Assembly: GCA_017548125.1 (NCBI GenBank)
Contig: JAFYNK010000007.1
Span: 88,940-152,939 of the forward strand
Length of the DNA: 64,000 bases
DNA from: Bacteroidales bacterium
Lineage (GTDB): Bacteria > Bacteroidota > Bacteroidia > Bacteroidales > F082
Reading direction: 5' to 3'
Part shown: positions 43,976 to 54,300 of the stretch, piece after piece
Numbering within the stretch: position 1 is the first letter of the stretch
How the letters are laid out: each line of letters starts with the position of its first letter
Translations under genes and position numbers: made by a program
Notes under the pieces: model-generated
The model's database searches: none
What the model saw: the letters and a program-made list of their open reading frames with translations, nothing else
What the model was told of the DNA's origin: nothing

Positions 43976-46900
43976 ATGAAAAAAATCAACTCAATTATCA
44001 AGAAACTTGCATTAGCATGTTTGGTAATGTTTGCGGGTACACAAATGTATGCGCAAGAACGCATTGAGCTCAATCCAGGCTCAAGAGGCGTACAAATCAA
44101 GGAATCAACATTCAAAGGATTCCAATCTACATTCTCTTTTAGTGCAATCGAAAGCAATAACGTTAAAACTGAAGCTGGTGACTTCTCAGTGATTTCCATT
44201 AATAAAACTGTTTTGGGTGGTGAAGAAGGCGGACCATCATTGCCAATAGCACGTGAACTCGTAGCTGTTCCTTTTGGCGCAACACCAGTCGTTAATGTTG
44301 TTAGCTATACTACAACAGACTATAAACTCAGCGATTATGGCATCGATAGAGTTTATCCACAACAACCTTCTTACAGCAAAAGCGCTAAAGCAGAAGAAAT
44401 CGTTTTCAAATACAATGAAAAAGCATATCAAACAAGAGCATTGGACAACGCTCCAAAAGTTGACTTCGAAGTTCTTGGTACAATGCGTGGCATTCAACTC
44501 GGTTCTTTGCAAGTTGAACCAGTTAGCTATAACCCAGCTAACAATACAATCCGCGTTTTTAACGATATCGAATTAGAAGTTGTTTTTGAAAATGCTGATG
44601 TCGCTCTTACAGAAAAAACATTGGTAGATTCATACAGCCCATATTTCGATGTTGTTTACAAACAATTGTTTAACACTAACGCTATCAACAGCGTTTATGA
44701 CGAACATCCTGATCTCTACGCAGCTCCTGTTAAGATGCTCGTGATCGCTAACCGTATGTTTGAAGACGCTATCCAACCATGGGTTGAATGGAAAACACAA
44801 AAAGGTTTCTATTTAGATGTTAAATATACAGACCAAATCGGTTCAACATCAAATGATATCAAAGCTTACATCAAAGAACAATACGACACAAACAAACCAT
44901 CATTCTTGGTTATTGTAGGTGACAAAGCACAAGTAGCACCAAGTATCAATGAAGCTCAAGAAACAGGTTTAGTATCTGACCTTTACTATGCAAGTGTTGA
45001 TGGCGACATCTTCCCAGATATCTATCACAGCCGTATGTCATGCGAAACAGTGCAACATGTTGAAGCTGTTGTCGAAAAAGTTCTTCAATATGAAAAATAT
45101 ACAATGCCAGATCCATCATACCTCAAAAACGTATTGTTGATTGCAGGTCACGATGACTGGGGCTGGACAGCAACAGTTGGTAGGCCAACTATTCAATATG
45201 CTACAACATACTACTACAACGAAGAACATGGTTATGAAGGCGTACACGACTATTTAGGTCCTAACTATTCAGGATGTTACAATCACCTCAGTCAAGGTGT
45301 CGGTTTCGCTAACTACACAGCACACGGTGGCAAGACAAGCTGGTCAGATCCTTCATTCACAGTGACACAGGTTCATGCTTTGACAAATACAGACAAATAC
45401 TTCTGGGCAATGGGTAACTGCTGTATCGCAGCTGACTGGGGATATTCTTCAGAATGTTTCGGTGAAGCAATGATCCGTTCAGAAAAGAAAGGTGCATGGG
45501 GTTATATCGGTTCATGTCCTAACACATACTGGTGGGAAGACTATTATTTTGCTGTTGGTGCAACAACAGTAAGTGACAGAATGCCAACTTATGAAGAAAC
45601 ATCAATGGGTAACTATGATGCAATGTGGATGGAAGATTCATACAATGCATTGTCATCAGTTCCTTTTGTAGGTAACCTCGCGGTTGTTTACGCTCACGCA
45701 ATGAACTATCCAAGTTCAAGTGCTGCAACAAACCAATATTATTGGGAAGCATATCACACATTAGGTGACGGTTCTGTTATGCCTTACAAAGCACAGCCAA
45801 CAGAAAATAACGTAACACACCTTCCAACAGTTCCACTTGGTGTTGATAAATATAACATCACAGCATCTCCATATTCATACGTAGGTATCTCTCAAGGTGG
45901 CGTTTTGTATGGCGCTGGTATGGTTGACGAAACAGGTTCAACAGACATTGAAATCGAACCTATCACAAATGGCGGCGATGTCACTATCGTTGTTACACAT
46001 CCAAATCATATTCCATACGTTAAGACAGTTCCAGCAGCATCATTAGATGGTACATATATGACTGTTTCTTCATTCGCACCAAATCAAATTCCTGTTAACC
46101 AAGAAACTTATGTTTCTGTAGTTGTTAAGAATGTCGGTACAGAAACATCATCATCAGCAGCAACAATGACAATAAGCTGTGACGAAGATTTTGTAACAAT
46201 AACAGATGCAACAGCAACAATCAGCACTCTTGCTCCAGATGCAGAAGCAGCATTGGAAAATGCATTCGCATTGAAAGTCACAGAAGCATTAGAAGACGGT
46301 ACAGTGTTCAAAGTCAACTATGTTATTACAGTTGGCAATGACTCATGGGAAGGTCAAATGGCAATGAAAGTCACTGCTCCTGAAATTCAATTCAGCGAAT
46401 TCATGTGGGCTGGCGCTTACCAAGCAGGTCAAACATATACAGTAGCAGCTAAATTCCAAAACAAAGGCTCATACAAAGCAGAAAACGTTAAGGTTGCAGC
46501 ATCATCAACAAGTCAATACATCACAATTGCTGAATCAGAATTCTCAATCGGTACAATCGATGCTGATGGCATTGGCGTAGCAACATTCGACATTACAATT
46601 GCAGCATCAAGCCCAGAAAATGTAGCACATGAAATCAACTTCGCTTTGACAGCTGACAATGACGTTACAGCAGAAGGTACAGGTGTTATTAGAAATTCTT
46701 GTGAAGTAGAATTCGTTTTGAGTGACAGCTACGGCGACGGCTGGGGCGAATCATCACTCACAGTTAACTTCAACGATGGAACACCAGATGTAACTATCAA
46801 TATGGCAAATGGTTCTACTTATACTCATACTTTGACAATCGGTTCAGGTACTCACGTAAAAGTTTACTTCAACGGTAACGACTACTGGAACTACGAATGT

Positions 46901-47497
46901 TCATATTTGATTAGATATCCTGATGGAACATTGATCTACAACTCAAACGGTGAGCCTAACTACGGATTGAACGTTGAGTTTGACGTAGAATGCGGCGCTG
47001 GCGAAGGTGTTGAATTGAACCCAGTTCAAAACCTCAACGCAGAAGTCAATATGAACCAAGTTACATTGACATGGAACGCTCCACGCGCTTTCGCTAACTA
47101 TGTCGTCTTACGTAATGGCATCCAAATCGCTGAAACAGAAGAAACAACATACGTTGACTCTGAAGTAGAAAGCGGCACACATACTTATAACGTTGTCGCT
47201 GTTTATGAAGAAGGTGAATCAGTTCCAGCATCAGTGGTTGTAGTAGTCGGTGAATCAATAGAAGAAAACGAAGTGATGTTTGCTATCTATCCAAACCCAG
47301 CAAAAGACTTCGTTATGATCAATTCAAATGCAGCAACATACGAATATCAATTGATCAACAGCTTAGGTCAGGTTGTTGCCAACGGTTCTGCATCAGGTGA
47401 ACATCAAATCGATGTCGCTAATATTAATAAAGGTGTGTACTTCTTGAAAGTCGTCGCCGATGGTGAAACAGCAGTAAATAAATTATTAATCCAATAA
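43976..47497 (+). CDS. C25 (gingipain-type) cysteine protease 1, T9SS substrate
   Basis: 1173 residues. Signal peptide to about 26 (AGTQMYAQ); pro-domain ~30-230 (GGEEGGPSLPIARELVAVPF, YNPANNTIRVFNDIELEV); C25 catalytic domain ~240-610 with His450 in NYTAHGGKTSW and Cys482 in MGNCCIAADW; beta-sandwich modules; a SYGDGWGESSL module (~918); an FN3 module; and a C-terminal T9SS type A sorting domain starting FAIYPNPAKDF. C25 enzymes are exported through the outer membrane by T9SS and attached or released. It is diverged from the other three here: next to the Cys it reads CCIA, where they have CNNG or CLNG. Codon use is strongly biased to ACA, TCA, CCA and GCA. Confidence 0.94.
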   Translation: MKKINSIIKKLALACLVMFAGTQMYAQERIELNPGSRGVQIKESTFKGFQSTFSFSAIESNNVKTEAGDFSVISINKTVLGGEEGGPSLPIARELVAVPFGATPVVNVVSYTTTDYKLSDYGIDRVYPQQPSYSKSAKAEEIVFKYNEKAYQTRALDNAPKVDFEVLGTMRGIQLGSLQVEPVSYNPANNTIRVFNDIELEVVFENADVALTEKTLVDSYSPYFDVVYKQLFNTNAINSVYDEHPDLYAAPVKMLVIANRMFEDAIQPWVEWKTQKGFYLDVKYTDQIGSTSNDIKAYIKEQYDTNKPSFLVIVGDKAQVAPSINEAQETGLVSDLYYASVDGDIFPDIYHSRMSCETVQHVEAVVEKVLQYEKYTMPDPSYLKNVLLIAGHDDWGWTATVGRPTIQYATTYYYNEEHGYEGVHDYLGPNYSGCYNHLSQGVGFANYTAHGGKTSWSDPSFTVTQVHALTNTDKYFWAMGNCCIAADWGYSSECFGEAMIRSEKKGAWGYIGSCPNTYWWEDYYFAVGATTVSDRMPTYEETSMGNYDAMWMEDSYNALSSVPFVGNLAVVYAHAMNYPSSSAATNQYYWEAYHTLGDGSVMPYKAQPTENNVTHLPTVPLGVDKYNITASPYSYVGISQGGVLYGAGMVDETGSTDIEIEPITNGGDVTIVVTHPNHIPYVKTVPAASLDGTYMTVSSFAPNQIPVNQETYVSVVVKNVGTETSSSAATMTISCDEDFVTITDATATISTLAPDAEAALENAFALKVTEALEDGTVFKVNYVITVGNDSWEGQMAMKVTAPEIQFSEFMWAGAYQAGQTYTVAAKFQNKGSYKAENVKVAASSTSQYITIAESEFSIGTIDADGIGVATFDITIAASSPENVAHEINFALTADNDVTAEGTGVIRNSCEVEFVLSDSYGDGWGESSLTVNFNDGTPDVTINMANGSTYTHTLTIGSGTHVKVYFNGNDYWNYECSYLIRYPDGTLIYNSNGEPNYGLNVEFDVECGAGEGVELNPVQNLNAEVNMNQVTLTWNAPRAFANYVVLRNGIQIAETEETTYVDSEVESGTHTYNVVAVYEEGESVPASVVVVVGESIEENEVMFAIYPNPAKDFVMINSNAATYEYQLINSLGQVVANGSASGEHQIDVANINKGVYFLKVVADGETAVNKLLIQ

Positions 47498-47505
47498 AAA
47501 AGATG

Positions 47506-47535
47506 TTAGGGTAAGACATTCGTGTCTTGCCCTAA
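47506..47535 (+). other. 13-bp RNA hairpin with TTCG loop between C25 genes 1 and 2
   Basis: TTAGGGTAAGACA pairs over its full length (one G-T) with TGTCTTGCCCTAA around a TTCG tetraloop. No T run follows, and no TAnnTTTG box lies before the second gene. It could end transcription weakly, or mark a processing or 3'-protection point within a shared mRNA. Confidence 0.8.
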
Positions 47536-47559
47536 TATTGTAAATTAAAATCACATCAA

Positions 47560-50500
47560 ATGAAAAAAGTCTATTTATTATTAGCTTTGTTTTTGTTTGC
47601 ATCCGTAAGCGGATTCTCACAAAAATGGTATGGTGTAAATAAAAGTGCACCTGGTAGAATTCAAGAAACATTAGTCTCATCATCAGAAGATGAAATTATT
47701 ATTGATGTTAAAGTTGGCGGTTTCTTCGCAGAAAAAGTCATGACACCACAAGGTGAGCAAATGATCATCAGCGGTAAAGATATGGCAGCGATGCTCACAA
47801 AAGGCGCTCCTTCTCTTCCAATGTACCCAATCTCCATGATTATCGGTGATAGAGCAGAAATGGAAGTTTCTATCGTAAAATCAAACTATACCGATTTCGA
47901 AAACATCGAAGTCGCTCCTTCAAAAGGTAACTTCAGCCGTCAAATCAACCCTGATGACGTTGAATATGTTTACGGCGAAATGTATCAACAAAATGCTTTC
48001 TATCCAGCAGCTCAAGCAAACTTGGAAGCGCCTTATATCTTGCGTGACTTCCGCGGTCAAAACGTTAATGTTTATCCATACGCTTACAACCCTGTGACAA
48101 AGACATTACGTGTTTACACAGAGTTACGCATCGCTGTTAAGAAAGTCAGCGACAACGGCAAAAACCAAAAAGCAGTTCGCGCAAGCAAAAACATATCTAT
48201 CGACCCAGAAACACAATCTTCATACGAACGCCGTTTCATCAACTTCGGAAGCACATCAGCAAAATATGACTTCTTAGTTGACGAAGGTGAAATGCTCGTA
48301 GTTTGCGTTGACCAATATATGGAAGCTCTCCAAGAATTAGTCGATTGGAAAAACATCTCAGGACGTCCAACAACAATGGTCGCAGTATCAGAAACAGGCA
48401 CATCACAAGCTCTCAAGACTTACATCCAAAACTACTACACAGAACATCCAAACTTAAGATACATACTCTTAGTTGGTGAACACAACAATCTCCCAGCTAT
48501 GACTGGCGTTTGTATGACTTACGGCGGTAGATCAGACAACTTCTTCGGTATGTTGGAAGGTGACGACTACTATGAAGAAGTATTCGTTGGCCGTATCCCA
48601 GCTAACTCTCTTGAAGATGCTCAACACCAAGTAAGCAAAATCATCCGTTACGAACGCGACCTCGACGAAACAGCAACATGGATTACAAGATCTGTCGGTA
48701 TCGCTGCTAACGAAGGTGCAGGCCACTATGGCGAACCTGACTACGTTCACATGAATTACATCCGTGATACTCTTTTGCATTATACTTACACAGAAATGTC
48801 ACAACATTATGCTTATGTCAACAACCCAACAGCAGCTAATATGAAAGCTGACTTCAACTTGGGTTCAGGTATCGCAAACTACTGTAACCACGGTTCTCCA
48901 GACGGTTGGGAAGTCGGTGACTTCAGCAATGTTCACGTACACCAATTGACAAACGACAATATGTTGCCATTCATCTGGTCAGTAGCATGTAACAACGGTG
49001 AGTTCTCATACGACGAATGTTTCGCAGAAGCATGGATGCGCGCTAAGAACCCTGCAACAGGCGAACCAACAGGTGCTGTCGGCGGCATGTTCTCATGGAT
49101 CCAACAACCATGGCTGCCTCCAATGTACGGTCAAGATGAGATGGTTGCTATCTTGACAGAATGGAGACCAGGTTACAAACACACTCTCGCTGGCGCATCA
49201 CTCAACGGTAATATGTTCGTTCTCGACAAATGTCCAGACGACTATGGCGACACACACAACACATGGATTCTCTTCGGCGACCCTTCAATGTTGCTTAGAA
49301 CAGCTGCTCCTAAGTCAATGAATGTTACTGCTCCTTCAACACTCGTTATCGGTATGACAGAGATTAAAGTTCAAGCTGATACAGAATTCGGTATCGCTAC
49401 ATTGTCAAGAGATAATGAAATCATCGCTTCAGCTCATATTGAAAATGGCGAAGCTGTACTTGAATTCCCTCCATTGTCAAACGTAGGTGAACTTAAACTT
49501 GTTGTCATAGGATATAACAAAGTTACTGAAGTCATCAATGTTGAAGTTATCCCAGCAAACGGCGCATTCGTAATCTTCGATGCTTACGAACTCAACCAAG
49601 AAGACGGTCAAATCGATTATAACGAAACAATCGAACTTAGCTTAGATGTCAAGAACGTAGGTTCAGACCCAGCTAATAATATGACAGTAAAACTTTCAAC
49701 AGAATCTGAATATATTATATTCAATGATGCAATGGAAACAGTTGCAACAGTAGCAGGTAATGCAATCGTTTCACTCGACAAAGCATTCAGCTTCTATGTA
49801 GCTCCTAATACACCAGACAATGCTAAAATAGAAATCTTCGTTGAATGTTCAGATGGAACAGACACATGGACAACTTCATTCAAAGTCACAGCTTATGCTC
49901 CAGTTCTTGACTTTGTTGAAGCTAAATGTAACGACACTGAAATCCTTCCAGGTGAAACAGTGACATTACAATTCACTTTCCGCAATGTCGGTAATAGCAC
50001 AGCTTACAACCTTATTACTGAATTGTGGGGCAATGGCTCTGACATTACTGTCATCGACAATGCTATTGAAACTTCAGAAGTGGCAGCTGGCGAAAGCTTC
50101 ATGGTATCTGCTGATATAAAAATTGCTGAAAACGTTGAATTAGGTTCTGTCTATGAAATACCTTATGCTGTATCTGCTGACTTTAACGTATTTACATCAA
50201 AATACAGTGTTAGCGTTGGTAGAATAGTAGAAGACTTTGAAACAGGCGACTTCACAGCTTACGACTGGACTTTAGGAAGCGATATCAACTGGTATATCGA
50301 TGCTAACGAATCTTATGAAGGTTCTTACAGCGCAAGAAGTGGCGCTATTAGTGAAAGCTCATCAACAAGCTTGAAATTACAAGTTGAAGTTCTTGCAACA
50401 GGCGAATTAAGCTTCTATAAAAAGGTTTCTACAGAAGCTGACTATGACTTCTTTACATTCCTTATCGATAATGTTAAGGTTGGTGAATGGTCAGGCGCTC

Positions 50501-51126
50501 ATGACTGGTCAAAGAGCTCATTCGAAATCACACAAGGTACTCACGTCATTGAATGGAAATATACAAAAGACTATGCAGTTAGCGGCGGAAGCGACTGCTG
50601 CTGGATCGACTATATCTCATTCCCTCCAGTAAAAAGCGTTAACGTTCTCAACGCAGTTCAAAATATTAAAACAGACGTTCAAGGACAAAACGTAACATTG
50701 ACATGGGACGCATTGTCAGGAGCTGACGAATATATCATCAGACGCGACGGTCAAGAAATCACTACACAAGCTGGAACATCATTCACAGAAACATTAGGCG
50801 ATGGCATCTATACTTACAATGTCGTAGCAAGAAACGGCAACAAATATTCAATGCCAGCTTTCGCTGTAGCTATAGTCGGAACAGTCGATGTTGTTGAAGT
50901 TGAAACAATGAAAGTATCTGTTTATCCTAACCCAACATCAGGCATTTTGAATGTTGAAGCAGGTGAAAACTTCAACGCTACAGTCTATAACTATCAAGGT
51001 CAAATCGTGATGAGAAGTTACATCAGCAACGGACAAATTGATATGTCAGGACTTTCTTCAGGTATTTACTTTGTTGAAATTAGAACAAGCAACAATGTAG
51101 CAGTTGAAAAAGTTATCGTTAAATAA
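47560..51126 (+). CDS. C25 cysteine protease 2, T9SS substrate
   Basis: 1188 residues. Signal peptide to ~20 (ASVSGFSQ). Pro-domain with YGEMYQQNAFYPA and RDFRGQNVNVYPYAYNP; catalytic domain with His444 in NYCNHGSPDGW and Cys477 in VACNNGEF; then GGMFSWIQQPWLPPMYGQDE, a block shared by proteases 2-4. After ~600 come CARDB-like beta modules, a jelly-roll domain of the choice-of-anchor J type (VEDFETGDFTAYDW, ~888-1025), FN3 (~1030-1110), and the sorting domain SVYPNPTSGILNVEAG. Nearest relative is the next protease gene. Codon use is highly biased. Confidence 0.94.
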   Translation: MKKVYLLLALFLFASVSGFSQKWYGVNKSAPGRIQETLVSSSEDEIIIDVKVGGFFAEKVMTPQGEQMIISGKDMAAMLTKGAPSLPMYPISMIIGDRAEMEVSIVKSNYTDFENIEVAPSKGNFSRQINPDDVEYVYGEMYQQNAFYPAAQANLEAPYILRDFRGQNVNVYPYAYNPVTKTLRVYTELRIAVKKVSDNGKNQKAVRASKNISIDPETQSSYERRFINFGSTSAKYDFLVDEGEMLVVCVDQYMEALQELVDWKNISGRPTTMVAVSETGTSQALKTYIQNYYTEHPNLRYILLVGEHNNLPAMTGVCMTYGGRSDNFFGMLEGDDYYEEVFVGRIPANSLEDAQHQVSKIIRYERDLDETATWITRSVGIAANEGAGHYGEPDYVHMNYIRDTLLHYTYTEMSQHYAYVNNPTAANMKADFNLGSGIANYCNHGSPDGWEVGDFSNVHVHQLTNDNMLPFIWSVACNNGEFSYDECFAEAWMRAKNPATGEPTGAVGGMFSWIQQPWLPPMYGQDEMVAILTEWRPGYKHTLAGASLNGNMFVLDKCPDDYGDTHNTWILFGDPSMLLRTAAPKSMNVTAPSTLVIGMTEIKVQADTEFGIATLSRDNEIIASAHIENGEAVLEFPPLSNVGELKLVVIGYNKVTEVINVEVIPANGAFVIFDAYELNQEDGQIDYNETIELSLDVKNVGSDPANNMTVKLSTESEYIIFNDAMETVATVAGNAIVSLDKAFSFYVAPNTPDNAKIEIFVECSDGTDTWTTSFKVTAYAPVLDFVEAKCNDTEILPGETVTLQFTFRNVGNSTAYNLITELWGNGSDITVIDNAIETSEVAAGESFMVSADIKIAENVELGSVYEIPYAVSADFNVFTSKYSVSVGRIVEDFETGDFTAYDWTLGSDINWYIDANESYEGSYSARSGAISESSSTSLKLQVEVLATGELSFYKKVSTEADYDFFTFLIDNVKVGEWSGAHDWSKSSFEITQGTHVIEWKYTKDYAVSGGSDCCWIDYISFPPVKSVNVLNAVQNIKTDVQGQNVTLTWDALSGADEYIIRRDGQEITTQAGTSFTETLGDGIYTYNVVARNGNKYSMPAFAVAIVGTVDVVEVETMKVSVYPNPTSGILNVEAGENFNATVYNYQGQIVMRSYISNGQIDMSGLSSGIYFVEIRTSNNVAVEKVIVK

Positions 51127-51140
51127 TGATTAAGGATAAA

Positions 51141-51203
51141 GTCAACAAGACAACAAGACAACAAGTCAACAAGCAATTTTATTACTTGTAGTCTTGTGGT
51201 CTA
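51141..51203. repeat. 8-nt tandem repeats GTCAACAA with inverted TTGTGGTC units
   Basis: Four exact-period units start at 51141, 51149, 51157 and 51165 (GTCAACAA or GACAACAA). At 51186-51201 two units of TTGTAGTC/TTGTGGTC face the other way, so arms can pair. Located after the stop of C25 gene 2. Confidence 0.85.
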
Positions 51204-51212
51204 AAGATAAGG

Positions 51213-51248
51213 GGCAGCTAGTTAAAAAAGAGCTGCCTCTTTTTTTTA
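51213..51248 (+). terminator. terminator after C25 gene 2
   Basis: Stem GGCAGCT/AGCTGCC with an 11-base loop, followed by CT and nine T. Confidence 0.9.
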
Positions 51249-51280
51249 TTAATATCAATATAAATATTGAATAATAATCG

Positions 51281-51288
51281 TATCTTTG
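51281..51288 (+). promoter_or_regulatory. TAnnTTTG -7 box for C25 gene 3
   Basis: TATCTTTG lies 70 bases before the ATG at 51359. The ATG itself directly follows a run of T and A with no Shine-Dalgarno sequence. Confidence 0.6.
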
Positions 51289-51358
51289 CACCTCAAAATT
51301 AAAAAATTCTTTATCAACAAAATCAGTCCTTTACAGAGGACCTTTAATTTTTTTTTAA

Positions 51359-54300
51359 ATGAAAAAGTTATCTTTATTAATTGCAATGTTCTTGATGAGT
51401 TCTGTTATGGGATTTTCTCAAGAATGGTTTGGTGTTAATAAAAACACACCAGTAAAAATTCAGGAAACTTTGGTGACTTCAACTGAAAAAGAAATCATTA
51501 TCGATGTTAAAGTTGAAGGCTTCTACGCTGAAAAAGTTGATACTCCTCAAGGCGAGCAGATGGTCATCACTGCTGAAGATATGGCATCAATGCTTGTTAA
51601 AGGCGCTCCTGACCTCCCAATGTACCCAATCTCCATGATTATCGGCGACCACGCTGAAATGGCAGTGTCTGTCGTTAAGTCAAACTACACCGATTACGAA
51701 AATGTTGAAGTGGCTCCTTCAAAAGGCAACTTCAGTCGTCAGATAAATCCTGACGATGTCGAATATGTGTATGGCGAGATGTATCAACAAAACGCTTTCT
51801 ATCCTGCATGTCAAGCCGCGTTGGAAACACCTTATATCATCCGTGACTTCCGCGGTCAGAATGTCTTGGTTTATCCTTATGCTTACAACCCTGTCACAAA
51901 GACACTCCGCGTATATACCGAAATGCGTATCGCAGTGAAAAAAGTCAGCGACAATGGCTTGAATCAAAAAGTCGCTTCAGGACGCAGCAGCCTCGTCTCT
52001 CCAGAAATGAAGGCTTCTTACGAACGCCGTTTTATCAACTTCAACAACCAAGATAAATATGACTTCATCGAAGACGAAGGCGAAATGCTGGTAATCTACG
52101 TCAACGAATATGAAGAAGAAGTCGAAAGATTGGTAGAATGGAAAAACATCTCAGGCCGTCCTACAACAATGGTCAAGGCATCTGAAACCGGTAGCCTCGA
52201 CAATATGAAGGATTATATCAAAAATTATTATAATGCACATCCAAACCTTACATTCGTTCTTTTAATAGGTGAATATTCAGATTTGCCTCCATACGAAATA
52301 GGCGTATATATTGAAGGTCTGTTAAACATTGCAAAATCAGACAACTACTACGGAATGTTAGAAGGTGATGATTATTATGAAGAAGTCTTAGTGGGACGTT
52401 TGTCTGTTAAAAATTTGGAAGATGCCAAAAATCAGATTGATAGAATTATCTATTACGAACGCGATATAAAAGAAGACGCAACTTGGTTGTCAAGAGGTGC
52501 TGGTATATCAGCAAAAGAAGGTGGTGGCCATTATGGAGAAAGAGAATATGAACACATTGATTTTATACGTGACACCCTTTTGAACTATACTTACACAGAA
52601 ATTTCACAAAGATACGACGGAGTCAATTCTTATACAGTAACAGCATCAGATATTGCATCAGATATCAACAATGGTGTAGGTATCGCTACATATTGTGACC
52701 ATGGTGAAGAATTTAAATGGGTTCTTGGAGACTTTGATACACAACGTGTTCATGAACTGAAAAATGATAATATGTTGCCTTTTATCTGGTCGGTGGCATG
52801 TTTGAACGGTCACTTTGACAATGATGAATGTTTCGCTGAGTCATGGATGCGTTCAGTGAACCCAGAGACAGGAGCTCCTGTAGGCGCAATAGGCGGTATG
52901 TTCTCATGGATATCACAACCATGGGTGCCACCTTTGTATGGTCAAGATGAAATGGTCGCAATCTTGACAGAATGGCGTGGCGGATATAACCACACACTTG
53001 GCGGCGCTTCATTGAACGGTAATATGTATATACTCGATATGTGCCCAGAAGACTTAGGATATACACACTGTTCATGGCTTCTCTTCGGCGACCCTTCTCT
53101 TATGCTTAGAACAAAAGCACCAGAAAAGATGAATATTGTATATGACAATACATTATATGCTGGAATGACACAGACAACAGTTTTTGTTGATGCTGAAAAC
53201 GCAATAGCAACATTATCAATAAATGACGAAGTTATCGCATCAGCAAAGGTATCTGACGGAAGAGCTAAACTCAATTTCCCAGCATTGACCAACAATTACG
53301 ATAAGGCTAAATTGGTCGTAATCGGATATAACAAAGTCACAGAAATTAAGGATATCAATATCTCTTCAGCTGATGGAGCTTACGTTTTCTGTGAGTCAAT
53401 TGACTTGAACCAAGCTGACGGACAAGCTGATTATGGCGAAACATTGGACGTTACTTTGAATGTGAAAAATATCGGCACAGTGGCAGCTGATAATATCTCT
53501 GTGGAAGTCATCTCTAATTCGGAATATGCAGTGATGTTGAACAACAAGGCTACAGTCGCTTCATTACAAGCAAACGAAACAACATCAATCAACGATGCAA
53601 TCCAATTGTTTGTCGCTAACAACGTTCCAGATCAGACAGACATGGAATTTGTCGTTAAATGTTCTGATGGCTCAAACACATGGACAAGTTATTTCTATAT
53701 CGTTGCTAACGCTCCAAAAATAGAGTTGGAAAATGTGACTGTAGAATTTGACGGCTCAATGTTGACTCCTGGCGATGACGCTACTTTGAAAATGGAAATC
53801 GTCAATAGTGGCAATAGCAAGGTTTATGATGTGATGGTTGAAATGTTCAGTGCATCATCTGACGTTGTGTTCGATATGCAGACAATTAAAATTGACGAAA
53901 TAGACGCTGCCCAAACCATCAGCGTGAATGCCGACTTCAGCATCTCTTCATCTGCAGTCAATGGCGCAATATATGAAGTACGCTGCTCAGCATCATCAGG
54001 ATATTGTGTGGCTGAATCATATAGCTTCGTGACAGTAGGCTCATCAACAGAAGACTTCGAGACAGGCGGATTCAACAACATGCCTTGGCAGTTCGATGGC
54101 GATGCCGACTGGGTTATCAGCAATGACGCTTACGAAGGCTCTTATTGCGCTATGTCAGGCGACATCAACGATGGACAGAAATCAATAATTAAAATGGTGG
54201 TTCAATTCCCATATCAAGATGTCGTAAGCTTCTACAGAAAATTACACTGCGACTATTACGATAAATTGTGCTTCTACGTCGATGGCGAGAAATACGAAGA

